Shown here in pieces: positions 52,868-62,109 of a stretch of DNA of 64,000 nucleotides (position 1 is its first letter; each line of letters begins with the position of its first letter). The stretch comes from Marinilabilia rubra (GTDB taxonomy: Bacteria; Bacteroidota; Bacteroidia; Bacteroidales; Marinilabiliaceae): NCBI RefSeq assembly GCF_003121985.1, contig NZ_QEWP01000003.1, positions 310,001-374,000 on the forward strand, in the 5' to 3' direction. The notes under the pieces are model-generated. The model ran no database searches and had not been told where the DNA came from. It was given only the letters and a program-made list of their open reading frames with translations. The translations under genes and the position numbers were made by a program.

Positions 52868-53581
52868 ATGAAAAAGATGAACCAGCAACAGCAAGAACGA
52901 TACAACCGGCACATCATTCTTCCACAGATTGGAGAAGCCGGTCAGCAAAAACTTCTCAACGCCAAAGTACTGGTAGTGGGTGCCGGGGGACTGGGATCGC
53001 CCGTTTTGCAGTACCTTGCAGCTGCAGGCGTTGGCACCATTGGCATAGTTGACGACGACGAAGTAAGCCTGTCAAATCTTCAACGCCAAATTCTTTACCG
53101 GGAAGATCAGGTTGGTCTACCGAAAGTGGAGATGGCTAAAGAAACCCTGCAAAAGCTAAACTCCGATATAGACATCCCCACCTTCCCCTTTATACTTGAC
53201 GAATCCAATGCGGAAGAAATTGTCTCGCAATTCGACATTGTGGTGGGGGCCACTGATAATTTCCACTCCCGCCAATGCATCGATGCAGAGACCCGAAAGC
53301 AGCGAAAACCCTTCGTCCATGCTTCCATCGGAGAGTTTGAAGGCCAACTGTCTGTTTTCAATTACCAGGGAGGCCCCTCATACAGCGATTTGTTTTCCGA
53401 AACCCCGGATGAGAAAAATTTGCCACTCGGTGTAATGGGTGTATTGCCCGGAATATTAGGCAGCATGCAAGCAGGCGAAGTCATCAAGATTATTCTTGGG
53501 GAGGGCGAAGTTTTATCGGGGAAATTACTGGTATATAATGCTATGGAGGCGTCGGTGAATGTATTGGATTTTGGAGGCTAG
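52868..53581 (+). CDS. thiF: ThiF/MoeB-family adenylyltransferase
   Basis: E1-like enzyme that adenylates the C-terminus of ThiS. 237 residues. The ATP site reads VLVVGAGGLGSPVLQYLAAA (about 35-54), followed by DDDEVSLSNLQRQILY, and FDIVVGATDNFHSRQCID with the acidic residue that binds ATP-Mg. The position at the end of the thi operon supports ThiF rather than MoeB. The zinc Cys motifs (CxxC) of MoeB/ThiF are not visible here, which is unusual but seen in short members of the family. Confidence 0.9.
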   Translation: MKKMNQQQQERYNRHIILPQIGEAGQQKLLNAKVLVVGAGGLGSPVLQYLAAAGVGTIGIVDDDEVSLSNLQRQILYREDQVGLPKVEMAKETLQKLNSDIDIPTFPFILDESNAEEIVSQFDIVVGATDNFHSRQCIDAETRKQRKPFVHASIGEFEGQLSVFNYQGGPSYSDLFSETPDEKNLPLGVMGVLPGILGSMQAGEVIKIILGEGEVLSGKLLVYNAMEASVNVLDFGG

Positions 53582-53745
53582 GGTTAGAAGGTAGAGGTTA
53601 GAGGCTGGAGGTTAGAGGTTAGAGGCTGGAAGATAGAGGTTAGAGGTTAGAGGCTGGAAGATAGAAGATGGAGGGTGAATACTGGAAGGTAGAGGTTAGA
53701 GGTCAGAAGTTAGAAGATGGAGGGTAAATCCTGGACGCCAGAGAA
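53582..53745. repeat. Imperfect AG-rich tandem repeats
   Basis: Units of about 14-21 bp such as GGTTAGAGGCTGGAAGATAG and GAGGTTAGAGG recur at least eight times in 160 bp right after thiF. Similar AGAGGCTAGACGTTAGAG sequence is at 9448-9470. Spacers are not separate unique sequences, so it is not a CRISPR array. Confidence 0.7.
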
Positions 53746-53766
53746 TTGGAAGCGTTGCCGGACAGA

Positions 53767-54165
53767 CTACTCACCACAAAAATCCGATAAATATTTAATC
53801 AATTCTTCTCCGTCACTTGCTTTATCAAAAAATCGATAAGCTCCAAGCCGGCGACAGACGCTTTTCATACCCGCATTCATAGAAAATACCAAAACCTTGA
53901 CCGGCAAATTCTCGTTCCGGATTTTTTTAAGCACATCTGTTCCGTTGCCATCAGGCAGCTTTAAATCCAGAATCACAACATCGGGCATTTGACTATCCAG
54001 AGCTTCCAGACTTTCGGCAAGGGTGGAAGTCCATTTTAAAGAGCCGATATTATCAAGCTTATTTAACTTCTGACTGATCCACGATCCTATCCGGGCATCG
54101 TCTTCAATCAGTAATATATTGTGCTGGCAGATCATAACATCATAAAAATCGTTCGACTTCTGCAT
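53767..54165 (-). CDS. Stand-alone receiver-domain protein
   Basis: 132 residues from the ATG at 54165, which has the strong ribosome site GGAGGTAACT just before it (unusual for this genome). Only a receiver domain is present: NILLIEDDARIGSWIS (acidic pair), DVVILDLKLPDGNGTDVL with the phospho-acceptor Asp at about 66, and FDKASDGEELIKYL with the Lys. There is no output domain, so it acts by protein-protein contacts. It lies 99 bp downstream of a hybrid kinase on the same strand, which may be its phosphate source. Confidence 0.9.
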   Translation of the reverse strand: MQKSNDFYDVMICQHNILLIEDDARIGSWISQKLNKLDNIGSLKWTSTLAESLEALDSQMPDVVILDLKLPDGNGTDVLKKIRNENLPVKVLVFSMNAGMKSVCRRLGAYRFFDKASDGEELIKYLSDFCGE

Positions 54166-54264
54166 AGTTACCTCCTTCTTCGTTTGGTTCAAATAAGCAA
54201 AATGCTTAATTACACCAGATTCTTTGCTTAAAAAGTGCTGATTAAAACCTGGCAATCAAATTAT

Positions 54265-56208
54265 TCAGGTTAGGAGTTTAAGCATAACGGCAATCAGATC
54301 CTCCTGCTTTACCGGCTTGGCCAGAAAATCATTACAGCCTGACTGAAGCGCGAAAGCTTTCTCATTGTTTAACACAAATGCAGAATGCGCAATGATGGGG
54401 ACATCCTTGTTCTTTTCCCTGATCTTTTGGGTGGCCTTAAAACCGTCCATTACAGGCATACTCAGGTCCATGATTATAAGGTCAATTTGGTGACCGTTTA
54501 AGCCCATTTTTACTGCCTGCGCACCATTTAAGGCGTGCAGGACTTTGCACCCTTTCTTTTTTAAAACTGCTTCGAGGTAGAGGTAGTTGGATTCAGCATC
54601 TTCAACAATCAGAATGGTTTTATCTTTTAGATCTTTTTCAGAAAGGGGGTCCTTAGAAGGTGGTATTTCTTTTTTCGATAAGCCTGGCAAAATAAACCTA
54701 AACACAGAACCCTCACCGTATTGGGAAGCAACCTCAACATCACCACCCATAGCCATAGCCCTGTTCTTTGCCAATGTCAATCCCAGACCGTTGCCATCTA
54801 TTGCTTCTTTTATGGTGTCCTCAGTTTTATGAAACGGTTTGAAAATCTTCCCTATTTCACTTTTCTCAATTCCAATACCGGTATCAGATACAGTTATGGC
54901 CAGATTGTCTCCTTCAACGGAAGCATCGAGCTTAACAGAGCCTTCAGAGGTAAACTTGAATGCGTTACTCATTAACTGACTGATTATCTGCCTGAAGTAC
55001 TCCCGGTCAGTTTCGACTTGATAGTCTTCAAGGTGAGGGGAATAAGCCCAGGAAAGATTAACTTCCCCGGCAGCAAATAATGACCGGGCTTCCTTCTCTA
55101 AGGCCACCAGTTCGTCAATGATTTTAAACCGGTCGCTGTTCAGATCCGGCCGGCAAGCCTGAATTTTAGACATTTCCACAATGTCAGTAACGGTCTCAAT
55201 CAACCGGTCACTGCTTTGACGCATGATGCCAAGAATTTCCATTCTTTGATCCATGGGCAACTGATCGTCTGCCAATAAGTCTAAAAACCCAACAATCCCA
55301 TTCAGGGGTGTTCGTATTTCATGACTGATATTGTGAAGAAACTGCGTTTTCAATCGGTCGGCTTCTTCGGCTTTTCTTTTGGCATCGATCAACTCTTTTT
55401 CGTATTGTTTGCGGTCGGCGATATTCCGCACACTGCTGAGGATAGCCGGTTGGTCATCAAAGTCAATCTTTTTTGCAAAAACCTCAACAGGAATTCTTTC
55501 TCCTGACTTTGATATATTGACCGCTTCAAACAACATACTATTCCCCTTCATTAGTTGATGTAGCAGGTTTTCTTTCTGCTCCTGATCCTCCTTCGAAATG
55601 ACTTGCGACAAATTCATCGCTTCCAACTCATCCTTAGAGTAACCAAGTCTTTGGCAAGCTTTGGAGTTCACTCTCAGAAAGCGTCCGTCAAAATCATTCA
55701 CCATCACCGCATCGGGCACTTCTTCAAAGAGCGTTTCAAATTTTTGGGCTTCCTGCCGGGTTTTTTGTTCAGCCTCCTGTTTCTCTGCGATGATATTATT
55801 TAATTCCCGGGTTTTTTCCAACAGAGCTTTTTCGGTAGCAACCTGTTCCCGGTTATCTGTAACTACATCCAGAAAATAATTTTTGAAGTTAAACACGATG
55901 GACTGGGAGGTTTTCAGAACCGGTATTAAACAGCGGCCTTTGTGGCGAATATTGGTCCTCGAAACATGGGTTTTCCCAACTTCCGGAAAAGAAAAGTCAT
56001 CTCCTTCAATGCTGGTGAAAATATCGGAGCAATGTACTTGTTTTAGATTGGAGTTTCCGGTCATCTTCTTTGCCAGAGTATTGGCAAAATAAATCTCCCG
56101 ATTCATGTCGATCAGAAAAACCCCATATGGCAGGGCATCCATAAAAGAGAAAAACTCCTTTTTGGCCCTTTCAATATTGAGCTGTACAACGTTCTTCAAA
56201 TCTTTCAT
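54265..56208 (-). CDS. Hybrid histidine kinase (PAS-PAS-HisKA-HATPase-REC)
   Basis: 647 residues from the ATG at 56208; no membrane helix, so cytoplasmic. A first PAS (about 12-115, ALPYGVFLIDMNREIYFANT) and a coiled coil lead to a second PAS (about 155-265, DAVMVNDFDGRFLRVNSKAC). HisKA holds FLHNISHEIRTPLNGIVGFL with the phospho-His at about 295. HATPase has NAFKFTSEGSVKL, VSDTGIGIEKSE and GNGLGLTLAKN. The C-terminal receiver has DLIIMDLSMPVMDGFKATQ with Asp near 582. It is followed by a stand-alone receiver gene. Confidence 0.93.
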   Translation of the reverse strand: MKDLKNVVQLNIERAKKEFFSFMDALPYGVFLIDMNREIYFANTLAKKMTGNSNLKQVHCSDIFTSIEGDDFSFPEVGKTHVSRTNIRHKGRCLIPVLKTSQSIVFNFKNYFLDVVTDNREQVATEKALLEKTRELNNIIAEKQEAEQKTRQEAQKFETLFEEVPDAVMVNDFDGRFLRVNSKACQRLGYSKDELEAMNLSQVISKEDQEQKENLLHQLMKGNSMLFEAVNISKSGERIPVEVFAKKIDFDDQPAILSSVRNIADRKQYEKELIDAKRKAEEADRLKTQFLHNISHEIRTPLNGIVGFLDLLADDQLPMDQRMEILGIMRQSSDRLIETVTDIVEMSKIQACRPDLNSDRFKIIDELVALEKEARSLFAAGEVNLSWAYSPHLEDYQVETDREYFRQIISQLMSNAFKFTSEGSVKLDASVEGDNLAITVSDTGIGIEKSEIGKIFKPFHKTEDTIKEAIDGNGLGLTLAKNRAMAMGGDVEVASQYGEGSVFRFILPGLSKKEIPPSKDPLSEKDLKDKTILIVEDAESNYLYLEAVLKKKGCKVLHALNGAQAVKMGLNGHQIDLIIMDLSMPVMDGFKATQKIREKNKDVPIIAHSAFVLNNEKAFALQSGCNDFLAKPVKQEDLIAVMLKLLT

Positions 56209-56314
56209 CACCAATTCCTTTTTGATACGGCACAAAGGTGATGACAATCAAAAAGTGGTGAAATAGGAATATTGCGTAAATGAAGTGAGTGATTTGCTTA
56301 AGGATTCCTAAATC

Positions 56315-56956
56315 CTACTCACCAAGTGATGTAAGCCCGGTTTTGATGGCGTATTTGGTCAAATCGGGAATGGTAAACAATTGCAGTTTGTCCATAATGT
56401 TTTTACGATGGGCATCAACGGTTTTGGAGCTGAGAAACAGAAGGTCCCCAATTTCTTTTGAGGACTTTCCCTCGGCGATGAGCTGAAGAATCTCTTTCTC
56501 CCGGTTACTAAGCTCAATTTCTGTCTCTTCGCCGGGTGATATTAATTCCTGAAGAATGGTTGCCGAAATATCGTGACTGATGTACTTTTTATTGGCCGCT
56601 ACTGTCTGAATGGCCTTGATAAGTTCATCCGAGTCGGAATCTTTCAGCAGATAACCATAAGCACCCGCTTTAAACATGCCCAGAATAAACCGTTTATTGG
56701 AATGCATGGAGAGTCCAATGACCTTTATCTCGGGATTGGTCTGAGTAATTTGCCTGGTGGCTTCCACTCCGTTCAGCTCTTTCATGCCCACGTCCATAAT
56801 GACCACATCAGGATTCAGTTTCTCACACAATTTTATGGCCTCCCGCCCATTGGTTGCTTCACCAACCACTTCCATGGCCACATTTTTTTCTATGACGTTG
56901 CGCAGTCCGTCGCGGAGGATTTTATGGTCATCAGCCAGTAATATTTTTATTGCCAT
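56315..56956 (-). CDS. NarL/FixJ-type response regulator
   Basis: 213 residues from the ATG at 56956 (MAIKILLADDHKILRDGL); another ATG two codons upstream is possible. The receiver has ADDH and DVVIMDVGMKELNGVEAT (phospho-acceptor Asp at about 54), then the Lys in LLKDSDSDEL. The C-terminal LuxR-type HTH reads LSNREKEILQLIAEGKSSKE and LFLSSKTVDAHRKNIMDKLQ. The gene overlaps the end of the kinase gene by 26 bp, so the two form one coupled pair. Targets are unknown. Confidence 0.95.
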   Translation of the reverse strand: MAIKILLADDHKILRDGLRNVIEKNVAMEVVGEATNGREAIKLCEKLNPDVVIMDVGMKELNGVEATRQITQTNPEIKVIGLSMHSNKRFILGMFKAGAYGYLLKDSDSDELIKAIQTVAANKKYISHDISATILQELISPGEETEIELSNREKEILQLIAEGKSSKEIGDLLFLSSKTVDAHRKNIMDKLQLFTIPDLTKYAIKTGLTSLGE

Positions 56957-59150
56957 CAGCATCTGAATTTATAGCAAAAGGTAGTAAAAATTCTACTGTT
57001 GTACCACTGCCTGGCTTTGAATCAAGCGTGAATTGTCCGCCCATATTCTCGATGCGTTCTTGTACGGCAAACAGGCCAAAGCTCTTTCCTCTTTCTTGTT
57101 TGGCTTTCAAATAAGTCACATCAAAGCCCCTCCCGTTGTCACGAATGACAATATTCACGCCTCCGTTTTTATTCTGAAACAAAACATTCACTTCAGTTGC
57201 CCGGGCATGCTTAATGATGTTGTAAATGACCTCCTGAACTGAACGGTAAACCAGAATCAAGTCGGTTTCGGGCAAATCTGTTTTCTCAAAGTCAGTTTGA
57301 AAATCAATTGCCAGATCGTGTTCCCTTTCGGTTTTTTCGATGAGCCAGTACATCGTTTCCACAAGGCCCAGCTCATAAAGAATGGGCGGACTTAAATCGT
57401 AGGTGATGTTTCTGGAGTTTTCAAGAGCATCGGAAATGTGATTCTTTATGGACTCCAATTTCTGAGTATCAGATTTCGTTGAGGGATCCATAATCAAATC
57501 ATTCAGTTTCATTTTGGAAATCACCAGAGACTGACTCAGGTGGTCGTGGATATTGCCGGCAATTTCCTTGCGTTGTTTTTCTTCAATCAGCGTTAGTTCG
57601 GTAGTCAATTGTTTCAGAGAAGTCTGATTTTTTTCTATCTCTCTTTCCCGGTTAATTCGTTCGGTGACATCATGCAAAATGACATGAATAGCCTTGTCTT
57701 CTTCCATTAAAAACCCCGACCTGTGGACTTCAACATCTGTTGCCTCTCCTTCCAGGTTAACGATTTTTTCTTCAAAATAGGGAATCTTTTCACCCAGTTC
57801 ACGGACAGCATAGATTCTATCCTTTATTTTTTCATGACACCCCGGGTGAAAAACATCATAAGGGGTTTTACCGATGACTTCCTTCATGTTTTGGGCCTTC
57901 ATAAGATACAGAAAGGCCTTGTTGGCCAAAACAATTTTATCATTCAAATTAATGAAGATGGCATCAGGCGAGTTCATAAACAGGTTTCGGTAGCGCTGCT
58001 CGCTATGAATCAACTGATGTTCCGCCTGCTTTTGTTTGGTTACATCCAAAACCGTTGAGATCATCAGGTTTTGTTCAAACAAGGGAATATTTTGTGCATC
58101 CACTCTTCTTTTGACCCCGTCTTGGGTTGTAATTTCAACATTTCCCCACCGCATTTTTTCCGGGTCCCGGCTTCCAATGTCATTCAATATCCGTTCCTTT
58201 ATATGATGACGATAATTGGGATCGGGGTACACTTTCTCAAAGAAAACCGCCTGATCAGTCAAAACTTCTCCGGGCCATCCGTAAATATTTTGAAATTGCT
58301 GATTGATGTAAGTTACCTCGCCTGCTCCGTCTAACTTATTAACAGCTACACCCAGTGGAATATTATCAAGGATGGTTCTTATATACGTGTTTTGCGTTCG
58401 AAGTTCAGCCACGCTGCTTTGAATGGCTTGAAGCATGGAATTAATCGCCCGCCCCAGAATAAGGGTATCCGTGGTGTTCTTCAGATAGTTTTGTTCCTCT
58501 TCATGGTTAATCCCATTTTTGTAATCTCTTTTTTCAAACTCAAGCACCCGGCTCTGGAGCTTTTCAATAGGGACCGTAATTCGTTTGATCAGCTTGCCTG
58601 AAGCGTTAAAAATGACCACAGCGACCAGCAGTAAAAAAAGAATTAATCCAAGGGAGCTAAGATCCTGAAGTTTCTCAAAACGTGCCATGGCGTTTTCCGA
58701 AATCTCAAAGGTTTTATCGATAATGCCCTGCGAAACGACCTGGTTTTGTGTCACCAGCCTCTCCTGTTTTTCGGTTAGAAGGTGCATTTGGTCAATCGGG
58801 AAATCCTTACCCAAGTCACCCCTTGTTTCCATTAGCTCTTTAAACCTCGCCTCAAGGACTGCAAGATCTTCTCTTAATACATTGTAGTCGGGGTTGTTTT
58901 GATTTATCAGTTCCTTTACCTGGTTGTTTTTGATTTCCCATTGCTGATAAATTCTCTCGTAGTGAAAAACCGGCCACTCACTGGTGAGTAAAACCAATGC
59001 AGCCACTTCGTGCGCTATTTGATCCGACACCGCCTTGGTTTGAAGCTCCTTATTCTGCACCCGATCTAAAATCAACTGGCCGGCAATGGCCAATCCCAGC
59101 AAAGCAGTGATCAATAAAGAATAGCGGAATAATAATTTTCGTATCGTCAT
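56931..59150 (-). CDS. NarX-type sensor histidine kinase with two PAS domains
   Basis: 739 residues. Two membrane helices (about 8-28 and 167-187) enclose a 140-residue periplasmic helical sensor. HAMP follows (about 188-240), then PAS1 (about 270-385, VAVNKLDGAGEVTYINQQFQ) and PAS2 (about 395-505, NSPDAIFINLNDKIVLANKA). The HisKA_3 domain has EEKQRKEIAGNIHDHLSQSL with the phospho-His at about 533; HATPase has VYRSVQEVIYNIIKHARATE and IRDNGRGFDVTYLK. It overlaps the NarL-type regulator gene, its likely partner. The small gene ending at 59197 may precede it in the operon. Confidence 0.94.
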   Translation of the reverse strand: MTIRKLLFRYSLLITALLGLAIAGQLILDRVQNKELQTKAVSDQIAHEVAALVLLTSEWPVFHYERIYQQWEIKNNQVKELINQNNPDYNVLREDLAVLEARFKELMETRGDLGKDFPIDQMHLLTEKQERLVTQNQVVSQGIIDKTFEISENAMARFEKLQDLSSLGLILFLLLVAVVIFNASGKLIKRITVPIEKLQSRVLEFEKRDYKNGINHEEEQNYLKNTTDTLILGRAINSMLQAIQSSVAELRTQNTYIRTILDNIPLGVAVNKLDGAGEVTYINQQFQNIYGWPGEVLTDQAVFFEKVYPDPNYRHHIKERILNDIGSRDPEKMRWGNVEITTQDGVKRRVDAQNIPLFEQNLMISTVLDVTKQKQAEHQLIHSEQRYRNLFMNSPDAIFINLNDKIVLANKAFLYLMKAQNMKEVIGKTPYDVFHPGCHEKIKDRIYAVRELGEKIPYFEEKIVNLEGEATDVEVHRSGFLMEEDKAIHVILHDVTERINREREIEKNQTSLKQLTTELTLIEEKQRKEIAGNIHDHLSQSLVISKMKLNDLIMDPSTKSDTQKLESIKNHISDALENSRNITYDLSPPILYELGLVETMYWLIEKTEREHDLAIDFQTDFEKTDLPETDLILVYRSVQEVIYNIIKHARATEVNVLFQNKNGGVNIVIRDNGRGFDVTYLKAKQERGKSFGLFAVQERIENMGGQFTLDSKPGSGTTVEFLLPFAINSDADGNKNITG

Positions 59151-59196
59151 AATGACTTATTTTATGAGCGTTACCATTTGGGGAGAAACCTCCCGC

Positions 59197-59340
59197 TTAG
59201 GGCTGCGGGCTGTCAGATTGAGGTAATTGGGAATATTTTAAACGGATGTCTTTCTTTTTTTGGGGATGCATATGGCCTACCATTACAACTGTCAAAACGA
59301 TGAGCAATAAAGCAGTGATGATTAACCACGATTTTCGCAT
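59197..59340 (-). CDS. Small single-pass membrane protein
   Basis: 47 residues from the ATG at 59340, preceded by AAAGAAAGGAAT. One hydrophobic segment, KSWLIITALLLIVLTVVMVG (about 3-22), is followed by HMHPQKKKDIRLKYSQL and a polar tail. No family is recognised. Its stop is 47 bp before the NarX-type kinase gene on the same strand. It may be a small regulator or accessory of the kinase, or a chance ORF. Confidence 0.5.
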   Translation of the reverse strand: MRKSWLIITALLLIVLTVVMVGHMHPQKKKDIRLKYSQLPQSDSPQP

Positions 59341-59737
59341 ATTCCTTTCTTTTGTAATGAGGACAGATAAAGGGAGCAAAAAACCGGCAAGGGTCTTCAG
59401 CAGAATCCGGTTAAATTTTCCTTCCTGTAAAACAAACCAGAGGGCTACATAGTGTTTGTCTATAAAGTCCAACTTCTGCGTTGTTGCTCAAAATCTAAAT
59501 CCTCATCCCGATTGTGCTTTTTGTTGGTTTTTTGTTCAAAAAACCTTGCAAAAGCTACTTCGGGACTGCGGTTTAGATTTTTCACACGCCTTGAATTTGA
59601 ACTTTCTAGTTCAAACACGTGAAAAACGCTTAGTTTATGGACAGAGACTACATAGTTTTTAATCAATTAATGTACGGTATTTTTTCATTTCCTCAAAAAT
59701 ATAACAGATGGTTGGCATTCCGGAAATAATCAAGTCT

Positions 59738-60038
59738 TTCTACCGATATGCCGTCCCTCCGGGACTTTAACAATAGGGGGTTCAATCTTAGGATTTTACA
59801 TTGAGCCGAAAAAAAGAGGCCCGTCAGGGCTGAAATATGGGTAGAAAAGAATGTATAAAGAAGACCGTTAAGTCCCGAAGGGATGGGACTACCTGCTCCA
59901 TGCTCTATGCCCAAACCTTTCCTGCCCTTACAGGGCGAAAAATATCCATCCCTTATTCATAAACCCAAGGCGATGCCGTTGGGCTAAGATAATTTGGGCT
60001 TTCAGCCCGAGGATACCAGGTTCTATGCCCTCTCTCCC
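59738..60038 (+). repeat. Repeat block, left copy (about 300 bp)
   Basis: Shares a near-identical direct copy at 61688-61991: CCGTCCCTCCGGGACTTTAA, AAAGAGGCCCGTCAGGGCTG, TAAGTCCCGAAGGGATGGGA, CTACCTGCTCCATGCTCTAT and GTTGGGCTAAGATAATTTGG occur in the same order. Only scattered substitutions separate the copies. It has no ORF. Confidence 0.9.
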
Positions 60039-60137
60039 CTCTGTGCCTCTCTGTGGTTTTAATCATTAACCGGCAACACCGGTTGATTGGTTTTTACCAC
60101 AGAGGTCGCAGAGGAGCGCAGAGAAGGATTTTTTAGA
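60038..60137 (+). repeat. CACAGAGG hairpin repeat, left copy
   Basis: Long imperfect hairpin at 60051-60102: CTGTGGTTTTAATCATTAAC pairs with the CCACAG end around the CCGG-CAACA-CCGG core. A direct copy is at 61520-61624 and diverged relatives are near 19505 and 51700. Confidence 0.85.
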
Positions 60138-60215
60138 GCTTGTTAGTGCTTTTTATGCCAGGAGGCAACACCAAATTAAACGAATTGCACTGTTCGTTGA
60201 GCAATTTAAAAATAA

Positions 60216-60248
60216 TTTGTTGATTCTACTGTGCATTTTATATCTTTA
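60216..60248 (+). promoter_or_regulatory. Possible promoter of the AAA ATPase gene
   Basis: TTTG (60216-60219), 21 nt, then TATCTTTA (60241-60248), one mismatch at the last base of TAnnTTTG. The ATG is 20 bp further on. Confidence 0.5.
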
Positions 60249-60268
60249 CAAAAACAGATTTTAAAAAT

Positions 60269-61438
60269 ATGAGAACACTATACCAAAAATTTGAAACGCT
60301 TTTGCAAAATACGACCACAGACTTTAAGCGTTATTTGTACGAAAAGGTCTCTTGGGAAAGCCGTATGGTCGGAATAATTGGCGCTCGTGGTGTTGGAAAA
60401 ACAACAATGATTTTGCAACATATCAAAGAAAACCTGGATACTAAAAAAGCGCTATATATTTCAGCTGATGATATTTACTTTGGTAAAAACAGGCTTATTG
60501 ATTTGGCAGACGAATTCTATAAAAATGCCGGAGAATATTTATTTATTGATGAGATTCACAAATACGCAGACTGGTCTCGCGAATTAAAGAACATTTACGA
60601 TTCATTCCCTACACTGAAAGTTGTATTCACAGGGTCTTCAGTTCTGGACATCCTTAAAGGCTCTTCAGATTTAAGTCGCCGTGCAATAATTTATAAGCTT
60701 CAGGGTCTTTCATTCCGGGAATATTTGAAGTTCTTTCATAATTACGATGTAGCTGTTTATTCGCTAAAACAAATAATTGATAATGAAGTAAAACTCCCGG
60801 ACATAAAACATCCGCTCCCTTTATTTAATGACTATCTAACTTACGGTTATTATCCTTTCGGAATAGAAAGTGAAATGAATTTAAGACTGGGACAAATCAT
60901 TGTCCAAACTTTGGAGACAGACATTCCTCAATATGCCAATTTTAATGTAAGCACTGGTCACAAATTAAAAAGGTTATTATCAATTATCGCTGAGAGTGTT
61001 CCCTTTAAACCCAATTTCTCTAAAATAGCAGAACTAATTAATGTGAGTCGGAACTCTCTGGACGATTATTTTTCATACATGGAAAAAGCAGGACTTATAG
61101 CCCGGTTAAGAAATGAAACAAGTGGCATTCGCGGATTAGGGAAAGTTGATAAAGTATATTTAGATAACACAAATATCATATTTAATCTTGTGGGAGATCA
61201 ATCCAACTTAGGAAATTTAAGGGAAACCTTTTTCTTCAATCAAATGCGGGTGAAAAATAAAGTTATCTCCTCAAAGAACGCAGATTTTGTTGTTGATGAC
61301 TACACATTTGAGGTAGGTGGAAAGAACAAGAAACAAAATCAAATAGAGAAAGACGGAAAATCATTTGTGGTAAAAGATGATATTGAATTTGGTTACTTAA
61401 ATGTTATACCTCTTTGGGCATTTGGATTGAATTATTAA
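60269..61438 (+). CDS. AAA_14/DUF4143-type ATPase
   Basis: 389 residues. The N-terminal AAA domain has Walker A GARGVGKTTMILQ (about 38-50), Walker B YLFIDEIHKYADW (about 90-102) and sensor-like VVFTGSSVLDIL (about 116-127), followed by LSRRAIIYKLQGLSFREYL. The C-terminal half (about 210-389) is DUF4143-like: a winged helix with ISRNSLDDYFSYMEKAGLIA and a nuclease-like fold with FEVGGKNKKQNQ. Such proteins are common, often mobile accessory ATPases of unknown role. The gene is more AT-rich than neighbours and lies between duplicated repeat blocks, suggesting acquisition. Confidence 0.9.
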   Translation: MRTLYQKFETLLQNTTTDFKRYLYEKVSWESRMVGIIGARGVGKTTMILQHIKENLDTKKALYISADDIYFGKNRLIDLADEFYKNAGEYLFIDEIHKYADWSRELKNIYDSFPTLKVVFTGSSVLDILKGSSDLSRRAIIYKLQGLSFREYLKFFHNYDVAVYSLKQIIDNEVKLPDIKHPLPLFNDYLTYGYYPFGIESEMNLRLGQIIVQTLETDIPQYANFNVSTGHKLKRLLSIIAESVPFKPNFSKIAELINVSRNSLDDYFSYMEKAGLIARLRNETSGIRGLGKVDKVYLDNTNIIFNLVGDQSNLGNLRETFFFNQMRVKNKVISSKNADFVVDDYTFEVGGKNKKQNQIEKDGKSFVVKDDIEFGYLNVIPLWAFGLNY

Positions 61439-61519
61439 GAAAAAGACTATTTTCAGGAGACATTTTGACATTGCAGACCTTCGACCTCTGGAGGAGACGG
61501 AGTTTTTCTTTGCTCTCTG

Positions 61520-61624
61520 GGCCTCTCTGTGCCCCTCTATGGTTTTAATCATTAACCGGCAACACCGGTTGATTGGTTTTTACCACAGAGGTCGCAGTGG
61601 AGGGCAGAGAAGGTTTTTTTAGAA
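61520..61624 (+). repeat. CACAGAGG hairpin repeat, right copy
   Basis: Near-identical over GGTTTTAATCATTAACCGGC and ACACCGGTTGATTGGTTTTT, then ACCACAGAGGTCGCAG, to the left copy at 60038-60137. Confidence 0.85.
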
Positions 61625-61639
61625 TTCTTTTTTGTGCCT

Positions 61640-61991
61640 AAAGCAATATCCCGTACCTACGGCACTCACGATGTATTTCCACGGGGTTTTCTACCAATAT
61701 GGCGTCCCTCCGGGACTTTAACAATAGGGGTTTCAATCTTAGGAGTTTATACTTTGATCCGAAAAAAAGAGGCCCGTCAGGGCTGAAATATTCGTAGAAA
61801 AGGATGTATAAAGAAGACAGTTAAGTCCCGAAGGGATGGGACTACCTGCTCCATGCTCTATGCCCAAACCTTACCTGCCCTTACAGGGCGAAAAATATCC
61901 ATCCCTTATTCATAAACCCAAGGCGATGCCGTTGGGCTAAGATAATTTGGGCTTTCAGCCCGAGGACACCAGGTTCTATGCCCTCTCTCCC
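61640..61991 (+). repeat. Repeat block, right copy
   Basis: Direct copy of 59738-60038 (matching part 61688-61991), preceded here by the CCGTACCTACGGCACTCACG element that also adjoins a family B copy at 20222-20235. Confidence 0.9.
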
Positions 61992-62109
61992 ATGCATCCT
62001 GTCCTTCTCAAAAATTTCTCCTTTTTCTTTCAAAATCCCTGTTTCGATACAACTAAATACTACCCTAAATTCCAACCTAAAAACAAATTGCATCACAAAA
62101 AACCAGACT

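Larger units (their letters stand above)
59341..60268. other. Intergenic region with the left repeat block
   Basis: 59450-59730 shows no supported gene. 59738-60038 is a block of families B and C plus further conserved sequence, duplicated at 61688-61991. 60038-60137 is the CACAGAGG hairpin element, duplicated at 61520-61624. The promoter of the ATPase gene is at 60216-60248. Confidence 0.65.
61439..62109. other. Intergenic region with the right repeat block
   Basis: 61520-61624 and 61640-61991 hold the right copies of the hairpin and block repeats. 61992-62109 is the leader of the next gene, with no consensus promoter box that I can place. Confidence 0.65.

Noticed and set aside
53582-53766. 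Possible CRISPR array
   Set aside because: Repeats are imperfect and adjacent, without unique spacers of constant length, and there are no cas genes.
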